Assembly: GCA_035301285.1 (NCBI GenBank)
Contig: DATGUN010000046.1
Location: 1 to 43,084 of the forward strand
Reading direction: 5' to 3'
Source of the DNA: DATGUN01 sp035301285
Lineage (GTDB): Bacteria; Bacillota; Bacilli; Bacillales; Amphibacillaceae
Length of the DNA: 43,084 nt
Below the pieces are notes generated by a model that worked only from the letters and a program-made list of their open reading frames with translations, was not told the origin of the DNA and ran no database searches. A program made the position numbers and the translations under genes. Positions within the stretch are counted from its first letter, which is position 1; each line of letters opens with the position of its first letter. Shown one piece after another: positions 17,223-25,628 of the stretch.

Positions 17223-17725
17223 TATTCATACACCTCCAAAGTAGCATGCATCATATGGTGGCCAGTCCCGCAATATTCATTACATACAATTGTATAAGTG
17301 CCTGTTTTGTTCAAGGTTGTTTCATAGCTGCTGACATAACCTGGCTCAACCATCATATTCACATTTGTTCCGGCGGGATTGAAACCGTGGACAACATCCG
17401 TGGACGTCACTTGAAACAATACATTCGCACCTTTGGGAACACGGATCGTCTTGACCGGTTTGTCGTCATCATCTTTTCCCAGGTCGTAATTGAATGCTGA
17501 GGCGACAATGTTGACAACGTATTGGTCATCATCAATCTTATTTAAACCAAGATGTTCGGGCTGGAAGGATTCATGGGCTTCAACATTGTCCGGGTCGATT
17601 GTTTCGCCGTGACTCTGTGGGTGTGTTCCCTTCCAAAATGCACCATAAGCTAGAATAGCCAGAAATATTACCAATGAACTGATTCCGAAAATAAGCCATA
17701 TCTTTTCATACTTGTGCAAGTGCAT
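17222..17725 (-). CDS. cbaB: b(o/a)3-type cytochrome oxidase subunit II (CuA)
   Basis: A 167-residue protein with one N-terminal membrane helix (residues 10-30) and a cupredoxin domain outside the membrane. The two-copper CuA site is complete: His 113 in VVHGF and the motif C148-x-E150-x-C152-G-x2-H156-x2-M159. It receives electrons from cytochrome c. The short length and single helix are typical of ba3-type subunit II. The linker at residues 85-90 is unusually acidic (KDDDDK). Confidence 0.94.
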   Translation of the reverse strand: MHLHKYEKIWLIFGISSLVIFLAILAYGAFWKGTHPQSHGETIDPDNVEAHESFQPEHLGLNKIDDDQYVVNIVASAFNYDLGKDDDDKPVKTIRVPKGANVLFQVTSTDVVHGFNPAGTNVNMMVEPGYVSSYETTLNKTGTYTIVCNEYCGTGHHMMHATLEVYE

Positions 17726-17750
17726 GGCTGGTTCACTCCTTCAAAATAAA

Positions 17751-17891
17751 TTATCGTGATAGAAATAATGCATAAACACCAACCCAGCTGATGATAATGA
17801 ATCCACCGAGAAACATGACAGAAAACAATGTCCCTTTAAGACTAAATTCCTTTTTCTCGGATGTCTTGACCGCTTTGTTTTTCTGTTCCAT
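17751..17891 (-). CDS. cbaD: Cytochrome oxidase subunit IIa, single-helix
   Basis: A 46-residue protein with a charged N-terminus (EQKNKAVKTSEKKEF) and one membrane helix (SVMFLGGFIIISWVGVYALF). This is the size and layout of the small IIa subunit of ba3 oxidases, whose helix fills the place of a missing subunit II helix. I chose the ATG at 17891 because AAAGGGG lies eight bases upstream; a longer frame adds 26 residues without a site. It lies first in the three-gene operon, 25 bases before subunit II. Confidence 0.85.
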   Translation of the reverse strand: MEQKNKAVKTSEKKEFSLKGTLFSVMFLGGFIIISWVGVYALFLSR

Positions 17892-18133
17892 GTAACGAAT
17901 CCCCTTTCCGTTTAGAAATTTCTTCCACACCTTTAGTATACGATAAAAAGCGGTCCAAAAAGCTGCCATAAGCGTTCTTTCACAAATTGTTCATTATTTC
18001 ACATGAAAGCGGTTAGCATCACATTTAGACCTTTTCCGCTGTGCCTAATTGTGAACAGATATTGAAAAAAATGAGGCTGTTATTTGAACAGAACGTTTTG
18101 GGTACTTTTGCCTACAAAAATCAAATTCTTTCA

Positions 18134-18162
18134 TTGGGATAAGACTAAGCGTAAACTATAAA
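18134..18162 (+). promoter_or_regulatory. Sigma-A promoter of the FMN reductase gene
   Basis: TTGGGA (18134-18139) and TATAAA (18157-18162) are spaced by 17 bases, about 30 bases before the start codon. The rest of the roughly 300-base gap back to the oxidase operon shows no gene. Confidence 0.6.
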
Positions 18163-18191
18163 TAAGAAGATATAAGGATGGTGGATATTCA

Positions 18192-18749
18192 ATGAAAAAA
18201 GTTGCCGTATTGGTGGGAAGTTTACGCAAACAGTCATTTTCCAAGCAGGTCGCGAAAAATGTTGCGGATCTATTCCCGGAAAACTATGATATGGAGTTTG
18301 TGAATATAGGTGACCTTCCACTTTACAATCAGGATTATGATATGGAAGGTGCATTGCCGGATACGTATGTTACGTTCCGTGAGGAAGTCAGGGCTGCGGA
18401 TGCCATTTTATTTGTGACGCCAGAGTACAATCGTTCGGTGCCAGGTGTCTTGAAAAACGCGATCGATGTTGGCTCGCGTCCAAAAGAGACAAGTGTCTGG
18501 AACAATAAGCCTGCAGGCATCATCAGTGTGGCTCCTGGTAACCTAAGTGCGTTTGGTGCGAACCACCATTTGCGCCAGTCCCTTGTTTTCTTCAATATGC
18601 CAGTCGTACAACAACCTGAGGCCTATATCGGCAATGTGGCCGGTTTATTGGGCGAAGATGGCAAAATCACTGCGGAAGATACTGTTGCCTTTTTGCAGAC
18701 GTTTGTAGATGCATTTGTCAACCTGGTCCAAAAGCATTCGGAAAATTGA
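18192..18749 (+). CDS. NADPH-dependent FMN reductase family protein
   Basis: A 185-residue flavodoxin-fold flavoprotein. The FMN phosphate loop reads GSLRKQSFSKQVA (residues 9-21), and the second FMN motif is TPEYNRSVPGVLKNAIDVGSR (near residue 76). This pair defines the NAD(P)H-dependent FMN reductase family that includes quinone, azo-dye and chromate reductases. It probably reduces quinones or other electrophiles in the cytoplasm; the true substrate is open. GGATGGTGG lies seven bases before the ATG. Confidence 0.9.
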   Translation: MKKVAVLVGSLRKQSFSKQVAKNVADLFPENYDMEFVNIGDLPLYNQDYDMEGALPDTYVTFREEVRAADAILFVTPEYNRSVPGVLKNAIDVGSRPKETSVWNNKPAGIISVAPGNLSAFGANHHLRQSLVFFNMPVVQQPEAYIGNVAGLLGEDGKITAEDTVAFLQTFVDAFVNLVQKHSEN

Positions 18750-18840
18750 TCGGCAGTTAAGCTATATACGGGACACTCCCATTCGACATGAAAGTGCGTG
18801 TGAAGTGGGGTGTGATGGGGCGATTTCATTTTCCCCTGTT

Positions 18841-18886
18841 AAAAAATGGGCAATGTCATTTTCCAATGGCCTTGCCCACTTTTTTT
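18841..18886. terminator. Bidirectional terminator between FMN reductase and P-type ATPase
   Basis: AAAAAATGGGCAA pairs with TTGCCCACTTTTTT around a loop of about 20 bases; A and T tracts flank both sides. It touches the stop codon of the convergent ATPase gene. Confidence 0.85.
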
Positions 18887-20777
18887 ATGCGCCTTGGGTC
18901 TGTGGTAAAGGACGGGGAGACTCTTTTTTTCGTTTGGTTTGTTTGAATCGGATGAGCCTCATGGCATTGACGATGACGGCAAGGACACTTAATTCATGGA
19001 TGAGCATGCCGGATGTGAGAAACACTTTTCCGATAAGTACCCCCATAAGCAGTAAGGCAACCGTTCCAACGGCGAAGAACATATTTTGTTTCATATTTCG
19101 GATCGTCGCTTTTGATAAGGCGTGGGCATATGGAATGTGATGCAGTTTGTCTCCCATCAACACAACGTCGGCAGTTTCCATGGCAGCGTCTGTGCCAGCT
19201 GCTCCCATCGCAATCCCGACATGACTGAGGGCGATGGCTGGTGTGTCATTGATACCATCACCGACCATAGCGACATGATGCCCTTTTTCTTGCAAATCTT
19301 TTAAATGCTTTACCTTATCTTCGGGCAATGCATTCGCATATACCGTATCAACACCCGTCTGGTCGGCAACTTTTTTGGCAACATGTTCATTGTCTCCTGT
19401 AAGCATGATGATTTGTTCGATACCGCTTGCTTTAAGTTCTTTGATGGCCTCTGCGGCTTCCTTCCGAATTGTATCGGCTATCGAGATGATTCCGCTCACT
19501 TCTTTATTGATGGCGATATAGACGGCGGTGTGACCTGTTTTTTGTTCAGAAGCAGCATTTCTTAAAATGGTTTGCGGCAATTTGATGTGGTGCTTCAGAA
19601 GCATTTTCCGATTGCCGATGACGATGGTATCCTTCCCGAAAGTTGCTGTCAGGCCGTGGCCTTTCACGATTTTAAATGTATCCGGTTGTCTGGATGCCAC
19701 GATACCTCGTTCTTTTGCTTCCTCGATGATTGTACGCCCAAGATGATGTTCTGAAACATGTTCAGCCTCTGCAGCGATTTTCAACAAATCATGGGGATCG
19801 ATTTCATACGTTATGATATTGGTGACAGAGGGTTTACCTTCTGTCAGTGTTCCTGTTTTATCAAACACAAAGGTATCAATCTTGGCAAGGTTCTCCATTG
19901 TTTCACCGCCCTTGATGAGGACCCCGTTTTTGGCGCCGTTCCCGATGCCTGCCACGAGTGAGACGGGAGCGGAAATGACAAGGGCACCTGGGCACGCAAT
20001 GACCAGGAATGTCAATGTCAACTCGATGTTACGCGTGAAGAGCAGGACGATGATTGATAGAACAATGATACCTGGTGTATATATGTTGGCAAAGCGGTCG
20101 AGAAATCGCTGGGTACGCGCTTTTTCTTCCTGTGCTTCTTCAACGTATTCGATAATTTTGGAAAAAGCAGTGTCATCACCCACTTTTTCGGCAATCACCT
20201 CAATATACCCATTATCAATCAGTGTGCCGCTGAATACAGAATCATCCTGTTTTTTCGTCAATGGAACGGATTCACCTGTGATGGTGGATTCATTGATGAG
20301 TGCACGGCCCGATATGATTTTTCCGTCAACAGCAATGGTTTCCCCGGAGCGAATGAGGATGTGTTCCCCTTTTTCGATGTCGCTGACAGGGACTGTGATT
20401 CGTTGGTCCCCCCGCATAACAGTGGCTTCAAGTGGTGCCATATCCATGAGCGACTTAAGGGACGAACGGGTTTTTTCCAATGACCGGACTTCCAGATAAG
20501 CACCAAAGAGAAATAAGAATGTGACTGCCGCAGCTTCAATATATTCACCGATCAGCAGAGCCCCGATTACAGCGATGGTCACAAGCAGTTCAATGTTGAA
20601 TGTCTTCATGATGACGGCTTGGATGGCCCGTTTGGCGATGGACCAGCCCGCAATGACAGCGGCCATTGTAAGTACGATACGGTTCCAAGGTTCTACAGCA
20701 AACCATTGCAATAGAAGCCCCGTCAGCAATAAACTTCCCGATATCCAGATGACATGTATTTGTTTTCGTGCACTCAT
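18885..20777 (-). CDS. P1B-type heavy-metal-translocating ATPase with CPG motif
   Basis: About 630 residues with the full P-type ATPase set: TGES (167-170), phosphorylation site DKTGT (Asp 306) and GDGINDTPA. It lacks the N-terminal metal-binding domain common in CadA/ZntA; a separate HMA protein is encoded just upstream. The membrane metal motif is Cys262-Pro-Gly rather than CPC, and the nucleotide-binding SEHPL motif reads SEHHL (His 344-His 345). The last helix carries LIHELSVLAVIVNAMRL, close to the Zn/Cd-type HEGSTLLV...N. It probably exports a divalent metal such as Zn or Cd, but the variants make the metal uncertain. The ATG at 20777 is preferred over one nine bases earlier. Confidence 0.9.
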   Translation of the reverse strand: MSARKQIHVIWISGSLLLTGLLLQWFAVEPWNRIVLTMAAVIAGWSIAKRAIQAVIMKTFNIELLVTIAVIGALLIGEYIEAAAVTFLFLFGAYLEVRSLEKTRSSLKSLMDMAPLEATVMRGDQRITVPVSDIEKGEHILIRSGETIAVDGKIISGRALINESTITGESVPLTKKQDDSVFSGTLIDNGYIEVIAEKVGDDTAFSKIIEYVEEAQEEKARTQRFLDRFANIYTPGIIVLSIIVLLFTRNIELTLTFLVIACPGALVISAPVSLVAGIGNGAKNGVLIKGGETMENLAKIDTFVFDKTGTLTEGKPSVTNIITYEIDPHDLLKIAAEAEHVSEHHLGRTIIEEAKERGIVASRQPDTFKIVKGHGLTATFGKDTIVIGNRKMLLKHHIKLPQTILRNAASEQKTGHTAVYIAINKEVSGIISIADTIRKEAAEAIKELKASGIEQIIMLTGDNEHVAKKVADQTGVDTVYANALPEDKVKHLKDLQEKGHHVAMVGDGINDTPAIALSHVGIAMGAAGTDAAMETADVVLMGDKLHHIPYAHALSKATIRNMKQNMFFAVGTVALLLMGVLIGKVFLTSGMLIHELSVLAVIVNAMRLIRFKQTKRKKESPRPLPQTQGA

Positions 20778-20811
20778 TTTCCTCATCCTTTTTATTCATC
20801 GATAAATCCTT

Positions 20812-20851
20812 GGGAGAGGTATTGATACCCATTCACTGGCAGTAGGCTCCC
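20812..20851 (-). other. Intercistronic hairpin between HMA and ATPase genes
   Basis: GGGAG (20812-20816) pairs with CTCCC (20847-20851), and inside it GGTAT-TG-ATACC forms a second hairpin. It lies in the 85-base space between the two co-directional genes and could stabilise or cut the transcript. No T tract follows it on the minus strand. Confidence 0.35.
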
Positions 20852-20862
20852 TCTTCAAGTGT

Positions 20863-21084
20863 TTACGATGCTTTTTTTGAAACGATTGGATAACCTAACT
20901 TTTCGACGATGTCTGCGATTGTTTCTGCATCTGTCACTGAGTCATCATACGTTGCTTTCACTTTGCTGGAGTTGAATAATACACGGACATCCTGTGTTCC
21001 TTTGGTCTTTTTTAATGCTCCTTCAATGCGTTTGATACATGACGGACAACTTAACGGTTCCAAGCGTAATTCAATGGTTTTCAT
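20863..21084 (-). CDS. HMA-domain metal-binding protein (metallochaperone)
   Basis: A 73-residue single heavy-metal-associated domain. The metal-binding loop reads PLSCPSCIKRIE (Cys 13 and Cys 16), in place of the usual GMTCxxC of CopZ. The later TVTD-like part reads DDSVTDAETIADIVEKLGYP, a normal HMA ending. It probably delivers metal to, or acts as the detached N-terminal domain of, the ATPase encoded 85 bases downstream. AAGGAGAG lies eight bases before the ATG. It is the first gene after the regulated promoter. Confidence 0.92.
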   Translation of the reverse strand: MKTIELRLEPLSCPSCIKRIEGALKKTKGTQDVRVLFNSSKVKATYDDSVTDAETIADIVEKLGYPIVSKKAS

Positions 21085-21116
21085 AGTGAATCTCTCCTTT
21101 TCGTTTTTGTAACTTC

Positions 21117-21159
21117 AGTATACCTTGGGTTTACGAAGCATTCCTTGACGTAGGTCAAG
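21117..21159 (-). promoter_or_regulatory. Class II Crp/Fnr-type activator site and promoter of the HMA-ATPase operon
   Basis: CTTGAC-GTAG-GTCAAG (21144-21159) is a perfect inverted repeat fitting the TTGAY-N4-RTCAA pattern of FNR-like proteins. Downstream on the minus strand is -10 TATACT (21122-21117), while the -35 position holds AGGAAT, a poor match. With +1 at about 21110, the centre of the site falls at -41.5, the classical place for class II activation. The divergent gene encodes a Crp/Fnr protein. Confidence 0.7.
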
Positions 21160-21290
21160 ATTCGGAAAAAATATATTTAATTTCTTGTTGCGTTTCGAAA
21201 ATCTAAGGTTCTGCCGATGACAGGCGGGAAATTCTTCTTCATTCATAAATTGAGATATACTAGAAGTAACAAAAGAAGGAGGGGGTATCC

Positions 21291-21989
21291 GTGGGGGATA
21301 GATCCAGTATTGATGCATCTGGATTATGTGTATCCAAAGTTCCTTTTTTCAATCATCTGGATGAGAAAGATATGCTCAAGATTGTTGACTTGAGCAGGCA
21401 TAAACATTTCAGGAAAGGTGACGTCATTTTTCGCGAGGGGGACCCGCTTGAAGATCTCTATATTGTCCATCAAGGGCGTGTGAAGATCTATCAGCTGTTC
21501 GCTTCGGGCAAGGAACAGTTGCTTCGTATCCTTGAACCGGGCGAGTTCATGGGTGAACTGGCTTTGTTCGCGGGAAAACAGCTCGATCGTTATGCTGAGG
21601 CGATGGAGGAAACGGAAATATGCATGATACATCAACGTGACATGCAACGTTTGATGATGACCCATCCGACCATCGCCATCAATATCCTGAAACAGTTCAG
21701 CAATCGGATCGATGAGACGGAACAGCTTGTCGGGGAATTGAGTTCAAAAGATGTGGAAACCCGTATTGCGGGCTACTTGCTGAAACTCAGTAAAAAAGGG
21801 GATTCAAATGCAATTGTGTTGCCGATGAGTAAAAAAGATCTCGCTTCTTATTTGGGGACAACGCAGGAGACAATCAGCAGGCGGTTATCACATTTTCAGG
21901 GTGAGCATATCATTGAACAAAAAGGTCACCGCTATATTGATATAAAGGATGAAACTGCACTGGCCGCCATTGCTTCTAAGCTGGAATGA
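21291..21989 (+). CDS. Crp/Fnr family transcriptional regulator (FLP-like)
   Basis: A 232-residue regulator: effector domain of the cyclic-nucleotide-binding fold (about 20-130, with GDVIFREGDPLEDLYIV and LEPGEFMGELALF), a dimer helix (about 130-150), and a Crp-type HTH (about 170-225). The recognition helix TQETISRRLSHFQ keeps Glu 193, Ser 196 and Arg 197, the three DNA-contact residues of FNR. The FNR iron-sulfur cysteines are absent; the only cysteines are 13 and 111, much like the 5/112 redox pair described for Lactobacillus FLP. GTG start with AGGAGGGGG upstream. Likely controls the divergent metal ATPase operon. Confidence 0.92.
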   Translation: MGDRSSIDASGLCVSKVPFFNHLDEKDMLKIVDLSRHKHFRKGDVIFREGDPLEDLYIVHQGRVKIYQLFASGKEQLLRILEPGEFMGELALFAGKQLDRYAEAMEETEICMIHQRDMQRLMMTHPTIAINILKQFSNRIDETEQLVGELSSKDVETRIAGYLLKLSKKGDSNAIVLPMSKKDLASYLGTTQETISRRLSHFQGEHIIEQKGHRYIDIKDETALAAIASKLE

Positions 21990-22041
21990 AAAAAGACAGG
22001 ATCACTGTTCCCGTATAATACGGCCAGTGTATCCTGTCTTG
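21988..22041. terminator. Terminator between the regulator and aldolase genes
   Basis: AAGACAGGAT and ATCCTGTCTT pair, extended by CACTG/CAGTG with a one-base bulge. The A tract at the left gives a T tract on the minus strand, so it mainly serves the aldolase gene. Confidence 0.8.
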
Positions 22042-22050
22042 ATGATTTAC

Positions 22051-22935
22051 TTAAAGGGATGCTTCATAGATGGAATCGACTGCCTTTTGCAATGCGTCGT
22101 CAAATTCCGCTTCTGTTTGCTTGACATTCAAATCTTGACTCAATGCCCGTGAGAAGCTCGCGATCATGTTATCGTTATTCTTCAGTTTTTCATTGGCGTC
22201 ATCCCGTGAATATCCGCCTGAAAGAGCTACCACACGAATGACTCTTGGATGTTCGATCAGTTCTTTGTATAGGTTCGGCACAGTTGGAATGGTCAGCTTC
22301 AAGATGACATTTTCATCTTCACCAAGTTTGTTTAAATGGTCCAGAATATCTTCTTTCAAGATTTCTTCGCATTTTTCTTTTTCCGGACTGTGGATATCGA
22401 CCTCAGGTTCTACGATAGGGACAAGTCCTGCTGCGATGATTTGTTTTCCGATTTCAAATTGCTGATCGACAACATCTTTGATTCCTTTTTCGTTTGCTTT
22501 CTTGATGACCGAGCGCATTTTTGTACCGAAAATGTGTCGTTCGTTGGCCCGTTTCAGCATGTCGTCAAGATTGGGGATCGGCTTCATAACCTGTACACCG
22601 TTTTCCTCATCGGCAAGACCTTTATCCACTTTCAGGAAAGGGACAATGCCTTTTTTATCTGCCAAATAATCCGCTGTATAAAGACCGTCGATCTTGTTGT
22701 CCATTGTATGTTCGAACAGGATGGCGCCAAGGATTTGCTCCGGGTTGAACGCCTTGGATGTAATGATCCGTGTGCGCATGGCATGTACACGCTCAAACAT
22801 CTCATCCTCGTTGGAATAGTCATCTTCCATAACGCCATAAGCGGCCAATGCTTTTGGTGTACTGCCACCGCTTTGGTCAAGTGCCGCTATGAATCCTTTG
22901 TCATTTTTCATTTTTTCCAATTGATTTTGTTGCAT
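22051..22935 (-). CDS. fda: Fructose-bisphosphate aldolase, class I
   Basis: A 294-residue protein of the short bacterial class I type seen in Staphylococcus. It splits fructose 1,6-bisphosphate in glycolysis through a Schiff base with lysine and needs no metal. Typical segments are GFIAALDQSGGSTPKAL (14-30), VPIVEPEVDIHSPEKE (near 172) and ILKLTIPTVPN (near 210, holding the likely Schiff-base lysine). GGAG lies about ten bases before the ATG. A metal-dependent class II enzyme may exist elsewhere in the genome; this one would be metal-independent. Confidence 0.95.
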   Translation of the reverse strand: MQQNQLEKMKNDKGFIAALDQSGGSTPKALAAYGVMEDDYSNEDEMFERVHAMRTRIITSKAFNPEQILGAILFEHTMDNKIDGLYTADYLADKKGIVPFLKVDKGLADEENGVQVMKPIPNLDDMLKRANERHIFGTKMRSVIKKANEKGIKDVVDQQFEIGKQIIAAGLVPIVEPEVDIHSPEKEKCEEILKEDILDHLNKLGEDENVILKLTIPTVPNLYKELIEHPRVIRVVALSGGYSRDDANEKLKNNDNMIASFSRALSQDLNVKQTEAEFDDALQKAVDSIYEASL

Positions 22936-23129
22936 CGTCTCTCCACTCCTTCAACATATTAGAGCTAGTTGTATCAGCATGCAAATAGGAAGCCCTAAAG
23001 ATGCAAACACACACAACATTCTATCCTAATTGTAGCATTAATTTTAAAAAGGACATAGTCTTAAATATGACTTTCTTATGGATTTATGGTTACTTATATT
23101 CACAAGTGTTGATATAGACCGCTTTTGAT

Positions 23130-23927
23130 TCAAGGAATAATCATACGCACACCGATAATCATCAATAAAACCGATAACATCTGTAAAATGATGGGGCCGG
23201 ACACTTTCTTGGCGACACGCACCCCGACGTATGCTCCGGCGATAACACCAACCGCCCCCCACATGATGATGACCCAATCGATTGTTTGATAATACAGCTG
23301 GGAGAGCACACCAACGGATGTATACAAACATAATGAAAAAATGGATGTTGCGGTTGCCTGGTGTGTCGGCATGCGATAAATATAGATCAGGATCGGTACG
23401 AGCAGCCATCCACCGCCAATTCCCAAATAACTGGAGAGCATCCCCATGACGACACCCAAGGGAATCAATTGGGCAGCTGTCAATGAAAAGGCGGTTTGTT
23501 CATGATGTGATTCTTCCTTATTTCCGAATGGTAATTTTTCCCGCCAAGATGCCGGTGCGTTTTTGAAAAATAAAAATCCGCCTAAACAGAAAAGCAATGT
23601 CCCAAATAAAAGATAAAAGTATATGGAGTCATTCGGCTGAACTTGGAGTAGCCATACACCGAAGATGGAACCTGGAATCGCACCGATGGCAATTTTCAAT
23701 CCGGTCCGATAGTCGATTCGCTTCTGTCTGGAATAACCGACAACCCCTGTCAGCGAGTTGATCAGGACGATGACAAGTCCTGTGCCGGCTGCAACCGCTG
23801 GTGAAAGGTTGAATAGAAGCAGCAATGCAGGTACAAGGATAAACCCGCCTCCAGCACCTACGATGGTTCCATAACCTCCCGCAAAAAAACTGACGATCAA
23901 AATCAATATGCCTGTTGTAATATCCAC
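23130..23927 (-). CDS. TauE/SafE family (DUF81) sulfite/anion exporter
   Basis: A 265-residue membrane protein with seven to eight hydrophobic segments and the two repeated family motifs GTIVGAGGGFILVPALLLLF (20-39) and SSYLGIGGGWLLVPILIYIY (about 163-183). The family moves sulfite, organosulfonates or other small anions out of the cell; the substrate here is unknown. The start is GTG with AAGGAAGTGG upstream. No sulfur-metabolism gene lies next to it. Confidence 0.9.
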   Translation of the reverse strand: MDITTGILILIVSFFAGGYGTIVGAGGGFILVPALLLLFNLSPAVAAGTGLVIVLINSLTGVVGYSRQKRIDYRTGLKIAIGAIPGSIFGVWLLQVQPNDSIYFYLLFGTLLFCLGGFLFFKNAPASWREKLPFGNKEESHHEQTAFSLTAAQLIPLGVVMGMLSSYLGIGGGWLLVPILIYIYRMPTHQATATSIFSLCLYTSVGVLSQLYYQTIDWVIIMWGAVGVIAGAYVGVRVAKKVSGPIILQMLSVLLMIIGVRMIIP

Positions 23928-24228
23928 GTTTGTCCACTTCCTTCTAGCTGAGCTGCCTGTCCGATGTTGTTGAACTGGCTCGTCCTCCTACCAGTAATCA
24001 GTATCTAGTATAAAGGAGATAGAAATGATTTGCATTGCCTAAGTCTTAACATTTTATTTATTTTTTTGTAAAGGTAAACCGGATTTCTGTCATATAGATG
24101 TCATATAATATAAAAATAAAAAAATTTTTTTAAGCAAGTATAGTGATTTTATCCAGTATCTCTGCTAAAATGTATCCTTGTGGGGGAATATTACATTTGT
24201 GTTACAGAAAGCAAGAGGAGGAACAACC
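23928..24228. other. Divergent intergenic region between TauE and the lipoprotein
   Basis: AT-rich, about 300 bases, without a gene. It holds the direct repeat GTCATATA (around 24090-24110), a long A/T run and a possible -10 box TAAAAT before the lipoprotein gene. I cannot fix the promoters precisely. Confidence 0.35.
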
Positions 24229-24852
24229 ATGAGAAAGCTATTCATCCTGATGCTGCCGATTTTACTTGTTATTGGTTGCAGTTCAAATTTTTCCAAAGAC
24301 AATCATACCGAAGAGTCCGATAATGCTTCCATCAATAATAATGCGTTTGATGGAGCAGATGGAAACAATAACAAATCAGCAGATGATGAAAGCCAAAAAC
24401 GTGGTAGGGTAGCTGCAGAAACAACGGATGAAAATGAGGATGCAGAAAAAGAGAAGTCTGATCAATCATCCGATGATGAAAAAGAGCCGCAAACAAATAA
24501 AGAGAAATATTTGGAAATGCTCGATGACGTCGAAGAAGAATTAAAACCGATGGAAGAAAAGGCAAAAAAAGGAACGCAAGAAGAAATGGAAGCCACAGAA
24601 GAAGATTTATATGAACGCTGGGATGTGGCTTTAAATGAAGTCTATGAAGCCTTGGAACGCGAACTTTCAGAAAAAGATATGGAAGTGTTGCGTAAAGAAC
24701 AGCGGGAGTGGATCAAAAAACGCGATCATCATGCCAAAGATAAAGCGCAAGAAGTTAAAGGTGGCACACTCTATAATTACACGCTGACAGAAGCAAAGAA
24801 AACATATACAAAAGATCGATGCTATGAACTCGTCAAGAATTATATGGAATAA
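24229..24852 (+). CDS. Lipoprotein with LprI-like (DUF1311) C-terminal domain
   Basis: A 207-residue secreted lipoprotein. A signal peptide ends in the lipobox LLVIGCSS with the lipidated Cys at residue 17. Residues 18-95 are a low-complexity, Asn/Asp/Glu/Ser-rich linker, and the C-terminal 110 residues form a helical domain with ELSEKDMEVLRKEQREWIKKRD, the pattern of the LprI/DUF1311 family (some members bind lysozyme). Function unknown. The ATG at 24229 has AGAGGAGG eight bases upstream; the longer frame from 24178 lacks a site. Confidence 0.82.
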   Translation: MRKLFILMLPILLVIGCSSNFSKDNHTEESDNASINNNAFDGADGNNNKSADDESQKRGRVAAETTDENEDAEKEKSDQSSDDEKEPQTNKEKYLEMLDDVEEELKPMEEKAKKGTQEEMEATEEDLYERWDVALNEVYEALERELSEKDMEVLRKEQREWIKKRDHHAKDKAQEVKGGTLYNYTLTEAKKTYTKDRCYELVKNYME

Positions 24853-24985
24853 GAACGTTATTCGGGCATGTTCATGTCTTGTCACATATAAAATAGACTT
24901 TGACTGTTGCAAAACAATGTCATTCATATGGATTGTCCGATAGAATGAACGTGAGAGTGCAATTTCAAACGAGGAGGGCATGACG

Positions 24986-25450
24986 TTGGATACAATCGAA
25001 GAAGTCGTCAAAGGATGGTTGAAGCATCGTATGGTTGTCCATGATCTACTTGATAGGGTCGACGATGACCAAATGAATTTCAAGCCATGGGACGGCGCAT
25101 ATACATTAGGTGAACTTGCCGTTCATATCGCAACCTCCATGGATATGTTTGCGAAATTGGTGAAGACGGGAAAATTTGCACCACCCAATAAAGAAACCTA
25201 TCACTCAATGGAAGATGTCCGCAAAATAGTGCATAAATATACGCTTGTCACAGAGGGGGATTTGAAATCCCTGACACGTTCCAATGTGACTGAAGAGGTA
25301 ACATTCAACAGGGATACCGCCCCTGGGAGCTTCTGGTTATCCAATGCCATCGATCATGAAATACATCATAAAGGACAATTATTCACATATGTCCGTATGA
25401 CAGGCGCGGAACACGTTCCATTTTTCATGAAACATCCAACGGAAGTATAG
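24986..25450 (+). CDS. DinB family protein
   Basis: About 155 residues forming the four-helix DinB/YfiT-like fold with a metal site. The likely ligands are the His of LGELAVHIA (near residue 47) and the paired His of DHEIHHKGQ (near 125-128, H-x3-H). Such proteins are often thiol-dependent transferases (bacillithiol in Firmicutes), but the substrate is unknown. GAGGAGG lies eight bases before TTG at 24986; an in-frame ATG six bases earlier (24980) is closer to the site than usual, yet possible. Confidence 0.88.
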   Translation: MDTIEEVVKGWLKHRMVVHDLLDRVDDDQMNFKPWDGAYTLGELAVHIATSMDMFAKLVKTGKFAPPNKETYHSMEDVRKIVHKYTLVTEGDLKSLTRSNVTEEVTFNRDTAPGSFWLSNAIDHEIHHKGQLFTYVRMTGAEHVPFFMKHPTEV

Positions 25451-25487
25451 GGGTCTATGTGTCTTACAAAATATCATAGAAACATCG

Positions 25488-25529
25488 AACAGCCATTCCA
25501 CATTTTTTTGGGATGGCTGTTTAATATTT
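25488..25529 (+). terminator. Terminator after the DinB gene
   Basis: AACAGCCATTCC pairs over twelve bases with GGGATGGCTGTT (one G-T pair), followed by TTAATATTT. Confidence 0.8.
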
Positions 25530-25628
25530 GAAGGGCTATGACTAATGTATGAGCCTGTTCCTTTCGATTGTTTGGTAAAGCTATGCTACACTGACACTGT
25601 ATGACAGTTCGGTGAAGGGGGATGGAGA

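Noticed and set aside
17892..18060. Rex or Fnr site upstream of the oxidase operon
   Set aside because: Several TGTGA or TTCACA half-sites occur, but none form the inverted spacing required.
18075..18105. Sigma-B promoter for the FMN reductase (GTTATT, GGGTAC)
   Set aside because: The spacing of 15 and the weak -35 do not fit, and a better sigma-A promoter lies closer to the gene.
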